Assembly: GCA_002314775.1 (NCBI GenBank)
Contig: DCHE01000013.1
Location: forward strand, 7,774 to 71,773
DNA length: 64,000 nt
From: Lachnospiraceae bacterium UBA1760
Lineage (GTDB): Bacteria; Bacillota; Clostridia; Lachnospirales; Lachnospiraceae
Direction of reading: 5' to 3'
A model generated the notes under the pieces. That model searched no databases and was not told the DNA's origin. It saw nothing but the letters and a program-made list of their open reading frames with translations. Below, one piece after another: positions 45,044-52,802 of the stretch. A program made the position numbers and the translations under genes. The first letter of the stretch is position 1, and each line of letters begins with the position of its first letter.

Positions 45044-45950
45044 CTTTAATTTCCTCCTGTTTTTCTGACATTTCTCCAAGCTTATATGTGACAAAGGCAC
45101 ATACAAAAAGGAGGATTATTCCAAGAATAATTGCTAAAACACCTGAACCCGCCATGCTTGATTCCTGCTGCACCTTGTAAAAAATAGCAAATGGCGAAGA
45201 TACTATCAAGCCAATAATAGCAGAGTAGGTTGCTGTGAAATACCTCTTAAACAAGAAATCAATAAGCTTTGAAATAAAGAAAACTCCAAGGACACAGCCA
45301 ATTCCAAATGGCATAAGAATTGCAGTGTAGTGAAGAAGTGTACTTATATCAAAGGCAGTGAGAGCCGAGATAAATCCGTTGATTGAGCTTATAATTCCAA
45401 AATAATAGCCTAAAATCATAAGGATGAGCGAGCCACTTACGCCGGGAATAATCATAGTTGCACTTGCAATTACGCCAATGAAGAAAAGCTTTACTATCTC
45501 AATGAAAGAGACAGAAAGCACATCATTTGCATCTCCACTTGCAGATAGAAGTGGAAGGATGATGGAAATTGCAAGGAATATGATGAAAATTACCACATTA
45601 ACTGCAGTGTTTTTATGGGTATCTGTCTTTGAACCTTCCTTAATTCTTTTGAAAAGAATCGGAAGACCACCCAAAATAAGTCCAGTAAATGCCATTGCGG
45701 TAATAAAAGGCTGATTGGCCAGCAGATAATCAACAGCCTTCGCAAATAATACAATTCCAATTCCACAGCCTATAAATATAGGTAGTAAGGTTTTTACACT
45801 TTTCTTAAAGCTTTTTAAAAGATTTGATACTGCATCCAATAGCTTGTCGTAGATTCCCATTGAAACGGCCATAGTTCCGCCGCTCACGCCCGGGATAACA
45901 TTTGCAACGCCGACAAACATTCCTTTTATAATGTCAATGATAAACTTCAT
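45033..45950 (-). CDS. DUF368 membrane protein, likely undecaprenyl-phosphate translocase (PopT type)
   Basis: A 305-residue protein with about eight or nine membrane spans. It has the family signature GVANVIPGVSGGTMAVSMGIYDKLL and its internal repeat ATMIIPGVSGSLILMILGYY, which shows the two-fold build of DUF368. Members such as PopT were recently shown, with DedA-type UptA, to return undecaprenyl phosphate across the membrane, so this would recycle the lipid carrier used for wall and polysaccharide synthesis. I start at 45950 because AAGGAGACC precedes it on the minus strand. A weak promoter (TTGTTC, 17 bases, TATTCT) is at 46019-45991. Confidence 0.88.
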   Translation of the reverse strand: MKFIIDIIKGMFVGVANVIPGVSGGTMAVSMGIYDKLLDAVSNLLKSFKKSVKTLLPIFIGCGIGIVLFAKAVDYLLANQPFITAMAFTGLILGGLPILFKRIKEGSKTDTHKNTAVNVVIFIIFLAISIILPLLSASGDANDVLSVSFIEIVKLFFIGVIASATMIIPGVSGSLILMILGYYFGIISSINGFISALTAFDISTLLHYTAILMPFGIGCVLGVFFISKLIDFLFKRYFTATYSAIIGLIVSSPFAIFYKVQQESSMAGSGVLAIILGIILLFVCAFVTYKLGEMSEKQEEIKAEE

Positions 45951-46047
45951 TTTACGGTCTCCTTCTTTCTTCCGATAAATAGCAACATTAAGAATAACAC
46001 AATTAATAAAAATGAACAACAGCATACTGGAATAAAAGAACAAAATG

Positions 46048-46080
46048 TTTATACATTATTTATACATTATTTATACGTTA
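46048..46080. repeat. Three 11-base direct repeats between divergent genes
   Basis: TTTATACATTA occurs three times head to tail (46048-46058, 46059-46069, and 46070-46080 with one mismatch). The 11-base period is close to one helical turn, which places each copy on the same DNA face. It lies between the DUF368 and DegV promoters. Confidence 0.75.
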
Positions 46081-46112
46081 AATTAAACATGCAAATATTT
46101 GAAAAATATATC

Positions 46113-46141
46113 TGTACATAACAAATCTGATGTGATATACT
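46113..46141 (+). promoter_or_regulatory. Promoter of the first degV gene
   Basis: -35 TGTACA at 46113-46118, a 17-base spacer and -10 TATACT at 46136-46141 with an extended TGA before it. Confidence 0.6.
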
Positions 46142-46157
46142 CGACATAGTTTTTAAT

Positions 46158-46172
46158 ACTACATCATGTAGT
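46158..46172. promoter_or_regulatory. Palindromic operator candidate upstream of degV
   Basis: ACTACATCATGTAGT is a perfect seven-base inverted repeat around one base, just after the expected transcription start. This is where a repressor would block the promoter. The regulator is not known. Confidence 0.55.
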
Positions 46173-46229
46173 GTGGTAGTGTAGTAATGTGATGAAATGG
46201 AAGAATTGGTATTAAACAGAGGTGACGAT

Positions 46230-47063
46230 ATGAAGTTTAAGATTATAGGTGATAGCTGTACTGAGTTTCAGAAAAATGACTTGAAAAAAGAATACGTTAA
46301 GATGGCTCCACTTACAATTACAGTGGATGATGTGGATGTTGTTGATGATGAGAACTTATCACACACAGTATTTCTTGCAATGCTTGACAATATGAAGAGT
46401 CCAGTAAAAACTGCATGTCCATCGCCAGATTCATACATTAAGTACTTTGATGATGCTGAGGATATTTATGTTATTACGCTTTCTTCCAAGCTCAGTGGCT
46501 CGTATGTGAGCGCAAGCATTGCTGCGGAGATTTACAAGGAAGACCACGATGTTAACATACATGTATTTGACTCGAAATCAGCTGCATCAGGACAGTACGC
46601 TGTATATAAATATATTGAAGCATTGTGCTTAGAAGGCGTGGAGTTCGAAGAAATTGTTACTAGAACAGAGGAATTTATTAAAAACCTTGAGGCGATATTT
46701 GTATTTGAGAGTCTTGAGACCCTTATTAAGAACGGAAGAGTTTCAAAGCTAAAGGGAAAGGTTGCTGAGGCACTCAACATAAAGCCTGTTTTACATGGAG
46801 TGGACGGAGAGATTCATGAGCTTGACAGAGGACGTGGAATGAACAGAGCCCTCAATGCTATCGTAAGGCAGATTGACAAGCAGATTAATAGTGGAAGAGT
46901 TATAGAGGTTGCATACATCAGTGAATGCGACGCACTCAACAGAGCCCTTAATATGAAAAAGCTTCTCCAGGAAAGACTTGGAGTAAAGGAAGTAGTAATA
47001 TTAAGAAGCAGAGGTCTTGCTTCATCCTATGCAGGAAGAGGCGGAATTATCGTGGCCTGCTAG
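46230..47063 (+). CDS. DegV-family fatty-acid-binding protein (first)
   Basis: A 277-residue DegV/FakB-type protein. The family binds one fatty acid and presents it to the fatty acid kinase FakA. It has KIIGDSCTEF at the start, the SSKLSGSYVSASIAAE motif contacting the carboxyl group, FVFESLETLIKNGRVSKLKG and KPVLHGVDGEI. ATG 46230 is preferred over 46197 because AGAGGTGACG precedes it and the first strand then begins immediately. No fakA is in the window. Confidence 0.9.
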   Translation: MKFKIIGDSCTEFQKNDLKKEYVKMAPLTITVDDVDVVDDENLSHTVFLAMLDNMKSPVKTACPSPDSYIKYFDDAEDIYVITLSSKLSGSYVSASIAAEIYKEDHDVNIHVFDSKSAASGQYAVYKYIEALCLEGVEFEEIVTRTEEFIKNLEAIFVFESLETLIKNGRVSKLKGKVAEALNIKPVLHGVDGEIHELDRGRGMNRALNAIVRQIDKQINSGRVIEVAYISECDALNRALNMKKLLQERLGVKEVVILRSRGLASSYAGRGGIIVAC

Positions 47064-47131
47064 GTTTATCCCTGAACCAGGAGTTTGACAAAGAGATATA
47101 ATAAGAAACATTATATTATATGGAAAGAAAG

Positions 47132-47175
47132 AGCAAAGCATATTGCAGAAAACTGCAGATTGCTTTGCTATTTTT
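47132..47175 (+). terminator. Terminator after the first degV gene
   Basis: AGCAAAGCA (47132-47140) pairs with TGCTTTGCT (47161-47169), an inner TGCAG/CTGCA stem tops it, and five T follow. Confidence 0.88.
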
Positions 47176-47206
47176 CGTGGAATAAAGGCATTTTTTGAGT
47201 ATTTTG

Positions 47207-47235
47207 TTGTGATTTTTTATTTCTGATGTTATAAT
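47207..47235 (+). promoter_or_regulatory. Promoter of the amidase-like lipoprotein
   Basis: -35 TTGTGA at 47207-47212, a 17-base spacer and perfect -10 TATAAT at 47230-47235 with an extended TGT. Confidence 0.72.
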
Positions 47236-47310
47236 ACTTTTCGCATAAATTTATCGAGATTTAAAAATAACTGATATTGATATGTCATTTTAGGCCAGGA
47301 GAACATAAAA

Positions 47311-48351
47311 ATGCTTAGCAGGATAAAAAAATACTTACCTATTATATTGATATTTGCGATGGTGCTTACGGGATGTGGAAGTGCCTCCTCATCAAAGACT
47401 GAAACAACTAAGGAAAAAACTGAAGAGGAAATAACCGAAGCCGAAACCACAGAGAGCCCTATCGATGAAAATGGATTTACAAGAACCGATGACTATATTA
47501 TGACGACGGTCGGAAAGGTAAATCTGAGGCTTGAACCGAGTACTGATAGTAAGATCCAGATGGAGCTTTCAAAGAATGTTTATCTTAACAGAACGGGCTA
47601 CAATGATTCCTGGTCAAGAGTAAGGCTCAATGGCAAGGATTATTATGTGTATTCCAAGTATGTTCAGGTAGCCACAATAGAGTGGGCATCGGATAACGAT
47701 GCGATAAGGCAGAATCATAGGATTTTCCTGGATCCGGCAAAGCAGGAGACTGCGGATGATACTCTTGAGCCGATTGGACCAGGGGCTGAAACAGAAAAAG
47801 CAAGGTCAGGGACCGGTGCAGTTGGAGTAAATACCGGAATAAGTGAGTGTGATGTAACACTTATTGCCTGTACATATATTAAAACTGAGCTTGAGAACCG
47901 TGGATATACAGTAGTGATGTCCAGAGAGACAAGTGACGTATCAATCAGTAATTCTGAGAGAGCCAAGGCGGCAACTGTAAATGAATGTGATATCTACGTC
48001 AGAGTTCAGGCTGGTCAAAGCGAAAACCCTAAGAATAAAGGACTTATCGGATTTGTTGTTACCAGCTCCAATCCATACGTCAAGCGTAATTATAAGAAGA
48101 GCTACAGCTTGTGTAAGGACATAGTTGTTTCGGTTTACACAGAGACAGGCTGCACGATGCAGGGAATCAAGGAAACCGATGATTTTGCATCCCTAAACTG
48201 GTGTGATGTGCCAGCAACATCCATAAACATTGGATTTTTATCAAATGCTTCTGACGAGACTAATCTTTCAGATAAAACATATCTGAAGAATCTAGCAAAG
48301 GCATTTGCAATTGGTATAGATAATTATTTTGAGATAGGAGTAGAAGAATAA
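47311..48351 (+). CDS. SH3-domain lipoprotein with inactive amidase_3 domain
   Basis: A 346-residue exported lipoprotein. A lipobox LTGC (Cys22) ends the signal peptide and a Thr/Glu-rich spacer follows. A bacterial SH3 domain is at about 68-120 (TTVGKVNLRLEPSTDSK), and an N-acetylmuramoyl-L-alanine amidase (amidase_3) fold at about 133-343. The fold is clear from ECDVTLIACTYIKTELENRGYTVVMSRETSD and INIGFLSNASDE. However, the zinc His of DPGHGG is Lys144, the second His of SIHAN is Gln233 and the catalytic Glu of VETGFLSN is Asn306; only Glu179 remains. It should not cleave peptidoglycan and may instead bind it or regulate another hydrolase. It overlaps the next gene by one base. Confidence 0.85.
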   Translation: MLSRIKKYLPIILIFAMVLTGCGSASSSKTETTKEKTEEEITEAETTESPIDENGFTRTDDYIMTTVGKVNLRLEPSTDSKIQMELSKNVYLNRTGYNDSWSRVRLNGKDYYVYSKYVQVATIEWASDNDAIRQNHRIFLDPAKQETADDTLEPIGPGAETEKARSGTGAVGVNTGISECDVTLIACTYIKTELENRGYTVVMSRETSDVSISNSERAKAATVNECDIYVRVQAGQSENPKNKGLIGFVVTSSNPYVKRNYKKSYSLCKDIVVSVYTETGCTMQGIKETDDFASLNWCDVPATSINIGFLSNASDETNLSDKTYLKNLAKAFAIGIDNYFEIGVEE

Positions 48352-49223
48352 TGAGAAACTACATATTAATAAGTGATTCAACTATGGATCTGCCAGCCGA
48401 CGTTGTAAATGAGCTCGGTATTGAGGTAATCCCATTTAACTTTTCAATAAATGATACTACATATCTTCACTATCCAGATGAGCGTGAGATGTCAAGTAAG
48501 GAATTCTATACAAAGTTGAGAAATGGAGCAATGCCTGTCACCTCTCAGGTTAATCCTAAAACCTATCAGGATTATTTTAAGAAGTATGTAGCTGATGGAA
48601 AGGATATAGTTTATATTTGCTTCACCACAGGACTCAGCGGCTCCTGCCAGTCTGCAAATATTGCAGCAAATGAGCTTATGGATAAGTATCCGGACAGAAA
48701 GATTACTGTAATTGATTCGAGATGCGCATCTGTTGGCGAGGGCGTATTTGTTTATAATGCTGCTAAGCTTTATAACAGTGGAGCTTCTATGGAGGAGCTT
48801 GAAGAGTGGATACTTAATAATAGAAGCAACGCAAGACACTGGTTTATGGTCGAGGACTTATTTCACCTTAAGAGAGGCGGCCGAGTTTCGACTGTAGAGG
48901 CAGTAGTTGGTTCAGCACTAAAGATTAAGCCAATACTTTCTGTTGATGATGAGGGTAAGCTTGTGGTTAAATCAAAAGCCAGAGGTAATAACAAGGCTAT
49001 GGAATATCTTATTGGTAAGGTTAAAGAGGAGGGGGTTGACCTTGACAATCAGACACTTATCATAGGACATGCAGACTGTGTGGAAAAGGCAGAAAAATTG
49101 AAAGAGGCACTTATTGAACAGGGTCTGGGAAAGGATTTCATTATTTCAGGTATAGGTCCAATTATTGGTACTCATGTAGGCCCGGGAATGCTCGCAGTTA
49201 CTTTTATGGGAAAAAAATGTTGA
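48351..49223 (+). CDS. DegV-family fatty-acid-binding protein (second)
   Basis: A 290-residue DegV/FakB-type protein with ILISDSTMDLPADV, FTTGLSGSCQSANIAANEL (fatty-acid carboxyl site), DSRCASVGEGVFVY, EDLFHLKRGGRVS, and GPIIGTHVGPGMLAVTFMG at the end. Its ATG overlaps the stop of the amidase-like lipoprotein (TAATG), so the two are translationally coupled. It is clearly diverged from the DegV at 46230 and probably differs in fatty-acid preference. Confidence 0.91.
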   Translation: MRNYILISDSTMDLPADVVNELGIEVIPFNFSINDTTYLHYPDEREMSSKEFYTKLRNGAMPVTSQVNPKTYQDYFKKYVADGKDIVYICFTTGLSGSCQSANIAANELMDKYPDRKITVIDSRCASVGEGVFVYNAAKLYNSGASMEELEEWILNNRSNARHWFMVEDLFHLKRGGRVSTVEAVVGSALKIKPILSVDDEGKLVVKSKARGNNKAMEYLIGKVKEEGVDLDNQTLIIGHADCVEKAEKLKEALIEQGLGKDFIISGIGPIIGTHVGPGMLAVTFMGKKC

Positions 49224-49231
49224 CACATAAT

Positions 49232-49270
49232 TGTAACAGTGCTAATATGTGCTTGTAACAAAGTTGTAAC
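49232..49270 (+). promoter_or_regulatory. WalR-like direct repeat upstream of the wall hydrolase
   Basis: TGTAAC occurs at 49254-49259 and 49265-49270, separated by exactly five bases, which fits the WalR (YycF) consensus of two TGTAA half-sites with N5. A third TGTAAC at 49232-49237 is in phase, 22 bases upstream. WalR controls wall hydrolases in Firmicutes, and the next gene is one. No clear -35/-10 pair could be assigned nearby. Confidence 0.6.
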
Positions 49271-49372
49271 AAACTTAAGAAATGCGCAATATTCTGTGGT
49301 TTTTGTGAAACATTTACAAAATCTAGTGTGAATTTGTGCGATTTCAACAGTACAGAAGGAAAGGTTTTATCT

Positions 49373-50863
49373 ATGAGCAAAAGTACAGAGTTAAAACTAA
49401 AGAAAACTGGCAAACTACTTAAGAAAGAACTATTTAGCAAAAAGTACATCGTAAGAAACATTCTTGCATTACTTGTGATAGTATCAATTTCTATTATTAT
49501 TGGTACATCAGTTGCAGGCAATGGAATCAAGAGTGCAGATGTTGTAACAGATGACGCATCAGGAACTAATCTTGATACAGCAGAGATATCAATTACAGAG
49601 AATATTTACGAGATCACACCAACTGAGGCATCATGCATATTGGACAGCTCGATTGAGACATTAAAAGCAGATATGGTTGAGCCTGAGGTTGATAAGGTTG
49701 CAGTTGATGTTAACCAGGTTTCGCAGATTAATGCAATTGATTTATCAGGTAAAGTTGTATCTAATATTGATAATCTCAATGTTAGAAAGGCTGGCGACGA
49801 ATCTTCAGAGGTTATTGGCCGTATGATGGAGTATTCCGTTGCAAAGCTTGTTGAGGAAGGTGATGAGTGGACACTCATTGAATCAAACGGACTCAAGGGC
49901 TATGTTAAGAATGATTATATTCTTATCGGAGATGAGGCAGCAGCAATTAGTGATAAGTGCCTTAAGTCAATCGGTACTGTAACAGCAGACGAGCTCAGAA
50001 TCAGAGAGAAGGCTAACACTACTAGTGATGTTGTGGCAATTGCCGAGAAGAATGACAAGTTTGTAGTAGTTAAGGAGTACTCAAGCAAGGATTGGTATTG
50101 TGTAAGACTCTACAACGGTAACTATGGTTTTATCGCTACAGATTACGTTTCACTTAATGACGGCTTTGAAAATGCAGTAACAATTGCTAAGGTTGATGCA
50201 TTAAAGAATGAGGATAAGAAGGTTAAGGAGAAACCAAAGGTAACTCAGGTTGCTTCTTCATCAAGTACAGGAAAGACATCAGGTTCTTCTAGTTCAAGTT
50301 CTTCGACCTCTTCAACAACAAGCGGTTCAAAGACAAATACTTCAACATCAACAAGTACTTCGACATCAACAAGTACATCATCAAAGACAGAGACAAAAAC
50401 AGAAACAAAGACAGAGACAACAACAACTACTACTACCACTACATCTGATAATCCATACGGTGGTAACAGAGTATATCCAGCTACTGTAAACAGAGGTAGC
50501 TTCGGACTTAGTGATGAAGATATTTACATGATAGCTTGTGTTGTATATGCTGAGGCAGGTAACCAGAGCTATGAAGGAAAGCTTGCTCTTGCTAACGTAA
50601 TTCTTAACAGACTTGCTTCTGGTAAGTGGGGCAACACAGTTCATGGAGTTCTTTATGCAAAGAACCAGTTTACAGCTGTCAATGGAAAGTGGTATAAGCA
50701 GGCATTTGAAGGAGGTCCACCAGATTCTTGTATGAAGGCTGCTCAGGAAGCTGCAGGTGGAGTTAACAATTGTGGAACTTTCTTAAGCTACAGAACATTA
50801 AGAATTGCCAAGTTTACAACCTATTCATCATACATGATAATAGGAAATCATTGTTTCTTCTAA
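49373..50863 (+). CDS. Cell-wall hydrolase with two SH3 domains and a SleB-type catalytic domain
   Basis: A 496-residue surface enzyme. One membrane span or uncleaved signal lies at about residues 29-50. SH3-type domains are at about 127-185 (GKVVSNIDNLNVRKAGDESSEVIGRM) and 198-260 (GTVTADELRIREKANTTSDVVAI). A Ser/Thr-rich linker (about 300-360) leads to a SleB/hydrolase_2 domain at about 380-496 with the catalytic Glu in VVYAEAGNQSYEGKLALANVILNR. SleB-type enzymes are lytic transglycosylases that cut glycan strands. I start at 49373, where AAGGAAAGG lies upstream. WalR-like repeats precede the gene and a strong terminator follows. Confidence 0.9.
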   Translation: MSKSTELKLKKTGKLLKKELFSKKYIVRNILALLVIVSISIIIGTSVAGNGIKSADVVTDDASGTNLDTAEISITENIYEITPTEASCILDSSIETLKADMVEPEVDKVAVDVNQVSQINAIDLSGKVVSNIDNLNVRKAGDESSEVIGRMMEYSVAKLVEEGDEWTLIESNGLKGYVKNDYILIGDEAAAISDKCLKSIGTVTADELRIREKANTTSDVVAIAEKNDKFVVVKEYSSKDWYCVRLYNGNYGFIATDYVSLNDGFENAVTIAKVDALKNEDKKVKEKPKVTQVASSSSTGKTSGSSSSSSSTSSTTSGSKTNTSTSTSTSTSTSTSSKTETKTETKTETTTTTTTTTSDNPYGGNRVYPATVNRGSFGLSDEDIYMIACVVYAEAGNQSYEGKLALANVILNRLASGKWGNTVHGVLYAKNQFTAVNGKWYKQAFEGGPPDSCMKAAQEAAGGVNNCGTFLSYRTLRIAKFTTYSSYMIIGNHCFF

Positions 50864-50871
50864 AGAACTTT

Positions 50872-50903
50872 AAACCAGGTACAATTTCGTACCTGGTTTT
50901 TTT
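50872..50903 (+). terminator. Terminator of the SleB-type gene
   Basis: A perfect 11-base stem, AAACCAGGTAC with GTACCTGGTTT, a six-base loop and a run of T. The same hairpin core recurs at 51301-51328 at the far edge of the large inverted repeat. Confidence 0.95.
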
Positions 50904-51297
50904 ATGCCCAAATCCACACTTTAGTGAATTATGTGCTGCCTTAGTGATTTGACGACTGCTTCTATGCATAGGCCTCTCCAATGAACGGCTTCGCAAATTT
51001 TTGCTGGCAATCTTAGCCCCCTTGAACCGTTCATGGCGCGTCGCGAAGTGTATTTGCCAGAGAGGTGGAGATGATAGAACAATAATGCCAATTATTGTTC
51101 TATCAGATACGCCTAACTGGCAAATGGTTCGCGGAGGCGGCGCGCCTTCGAGAGATGAACGAGTGAAAGGGGGCTAAGATTCCCGCAAAAATTTGTGTTA
51201 GTGATTGGAGAGGCCTATGCATAGAAGCAGATTTTAGTTTGCGAAGGCAGCACATAAAAGATATAAACGAATAAAGATGGGGGCTTTGGGCATAAAA
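50900..51297. repeat. Large imperfect intergenic inverted repeat
   Basis: A nearly 400-base palindrome fills the space between the SleB-type gene and argG. Matching blocks face each other in order: 50900-50912 with 51285-51297, 50931-50942 with 51244-51255, a perfect 27-base block 50956-50982 with 51204-51230, 50994-51004 with 51185-51195, a 15-base block 51009-51023 with 51167-51181, and 51052-51060 with 51117-51125. The centre is a perfect 15-base stem (51072-51086 with 51091-51105) and a GCCA loop. Both ends abut homologous terminator hairpins. Base composition is GC-richer than the surroundings. I find no reading frame of note in it. Confidence 0.95.
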
Positions 51298-51328
51298 ATA
51301 CGGCCAGGTACGTAAGTGTACCTGGCCG
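51294..51328 (-). terminator. Terminator of argG
   Basis: On the minus strand, an 11-base stem CGGCCAGGTAC/GTACCTGGCCG with a six-base loop is followed by a short T run. It shares its CCAGGTAC core and the following TTTTATGCCCAAA with the terminator at 50872. Confidence 0.85.
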
Positions 51329-51342
51329 GGTTAGCTTTTGAA

Positions 51343-52566
51343 TTATTTGTTCTTTTCTTCACGCTGAAGCTTGTGCATTGCACGAACCTTCATTGGAAGT
51401 CCGAAGAGTGTGATGAAGCCTGTAGCATCTGTGTGATCATAGAGGTCACCAGTTGTGAAGCTTGCAAGAGACTCTGAATAGAGAGAGTATGGAGAAGTTG
51501 TACCAGCCTTGATTATGTTACCCTTGTAAAGCTTGAACTTAACCTCACCTGTTACATATTCCTGTGTAACGTCTACAAATGCTGAGAGTGCTTCACGAAG
51601 TGGGCAGAACCACTTTCCTTCGTATACAAGGTCAGCAAGCTTAGCACCAATCTGCTTTGAGTATGCAAGTGTATCTCTGTCAAGGATGAGCTCCTCAAGC
51701 TGCTTGTGTGCCTCAACTAAGATAGTTCCGCCTGGAGTCTCATAAACACCACGAGACTTCATACCAACTACACGGTTTTCAACGATATCAATGATACCAA
51801 CACCATGCTTTCCGCCAAGTGTGTTGAGTTCTCTGATAATGTCAGAGGTCTTCATCTTCTTGCCATTTAATGCAACTGGAATACCCTTCTCGAAGTTAAG
51901 AGTGATATACTCTGGTTCGTCAGGAGCATTCTCAGGAGAATTACCAAGAACTAAAAGATCTGAATAGTTTGGCTCGTTTGCTGGGCTCTCAAGCTCAAGA
52001 CCCTCGTGGCTGATATGCCAGATATTACGGTCACGGCTATATGAGTGCTTTGCGTCGAATGGAAGATCGATTCCGTGAGCCTTACAGTAATCAAGCTCAG
52101 CCTCTCTTGAATCCATCTGCCACTTTGGATCACGCCATGGAGCGATAATCTTAATGTCAGGAGCAAGTGCCTTTATTGAAAGCTCGAAACGAAGCTGATC
52201 ATTTCCCTTACCAGTAGCACCGTGACAAATTGCAACAGCACCCTCTTTACGAGCAATTTCAACAAGTCTCTTTGCGATAACAGGTCTTGCAAATGAAGTA
52301 CCAAGAAGGTACTTATTCTCGTAAACTGCATTAGCCTTTACACATGGCATAATGAAGTCATCACAGAACTCATCAACAACATCCTCGATATAAAGCTTTT
52401 CAGCTCCTGAATACTTTGCTCTCTCAGAAAGACCATCAAGCTCATTGCCCTGTCCAACATCGATACATGCACAAACTACATCGTAATCATAAGTTTCCTT
52501 TAACCATGGAATAATGGCAGTTGTATCAAGACCGCCTGAGTAGGCAAGAACAACTTTTTCCTTCAT
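51343..52566 (-). CDS. argG: Argininosuccinate synthase
   Basis: A 407-residue enzyme joining citrulline and aspartate with ATP in arginine synthesis. It has the ATP-pyrophosphatase P-loop [18 protein letters not shown], the family motifs [33 protein letters not shown] and [18 protein letters not shown]. Length is normal (about 400). AGGAGG lies ahead of the ATG on the minus strand. It is read away from argCJB, and the divergent promoters share mirrored elements. No argH is in the window. Confidence 0.97.
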   Translation of the reverse strand: MKEKVVLAYSGGLDTTAIIPWLKETYDYDVVCACIDVGQGNELDGLSERAKYSGAEKLYIEDVVDEFCDDFIMPCVKANAVYENKYLLGTSFARPVIAKRLVEIARKEGAVAICHGATGKGNDQLRFELSIKALAPDIKIIAPWRDPKWQMDSREAELDYCKAHGIDLPFDAKHSYSRDRNIWHISHEGLELESPANEPNYSDLLVLGNSPENAPDEPEYITLNFEKGIPVALNGKKMKTSDIIRELNTLGGKHGVGIIDIVENRVVGMKSRGVYETPGGTILVEAHKQLEELILDRDTLAYSKQIGAKLADLVYEGKWFCPLREALSAFVDVTQEYVTGEVKFKLYKGNIIKAGTTSPYSLYSESLASFTTGDLYDHTDATGFITLFGLPMKVRAMHKLQREEKNK

Positions 52567-52620
52567 AAATATATTCCTCCTAAAAGTCTTATTTCAACGG
52601 GAAATCCCGTAATTAAACTT

Positions 52621-52649
52621 AATATATAATAATTAGAAGAGATATGCAA
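52621..52649 (-). promoter_or_regulatory. Promoter of argG
   Basis: On the minus strand, -35 TTGCAT (52649-52644), a 17-base spacer and -10 TATATT (52626-52621). The -35 lies within a 15-base inverted repeat whose other copy holds the -35 of argC. Confidence 0.7.
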
Positions 52650-52748
52650 GTGTTTTATATGCAAATATAATGATAATATTCATTAAATATGCATAAAATG
52701 TGAATAATATACATAATATATGAATATTTTGAAAAAACACTTGCATAT
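52642..52748. promoter_or_regulatory. Divergent arginine control region with ARG-box-like site
   Basis: ATATGCAAGTGTTTT (52642-52656) and its exact complement AAAACACTTGCATAT (52734-52748) bracket the region. AATGATAATATTCATT at 52669-52684 resembles the ArgR box, and further TGAATA/TATTCA half-sites lie at about 52700-52752. ArgR with arginine could repress both directions from here. The repressor assignment is inference from gene content and motif. Confidence 0.62.
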
Positions 52749-52769
52749 TATTCAAAGTAGGATTATAAT
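52741..52769 (+). promoter_or_regulatory. Promoter of argCJB
   Basis: -35 TTGCAT at 52741-52746, a 17-base spacer and perfect -10 TATAAT at 52764-52769. TATTATTCA overlaps the spacer and could be an ArgR half-site. Confidence 0.82.
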
Positions 52770-52802
52770 TCCAAAAAGATGAGTAATAAGGAGGAGTATA
52801 GG

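Noticed and set aside
46230..49223. The two DegV genes as a recent tandem duplication
   Set aside because: The proteins differ throughout except at family motifs, so they are old paralogues or were acquired separately.
50770..50996. Small open frames on both strands running from the SleB-type gene into the large inverted repeat
   Set aside because: They cross a strong terminator and show no protein-like composition or ribosome sites.
50900..51297. The large palindrome as a pair of insertion-sequence ends or an attachment site
   Set aside because: There is no transposase, integrase or obvious target-site duplication, and the pairing extends through the whole element. I kept it as an unexplained inverted repeat.
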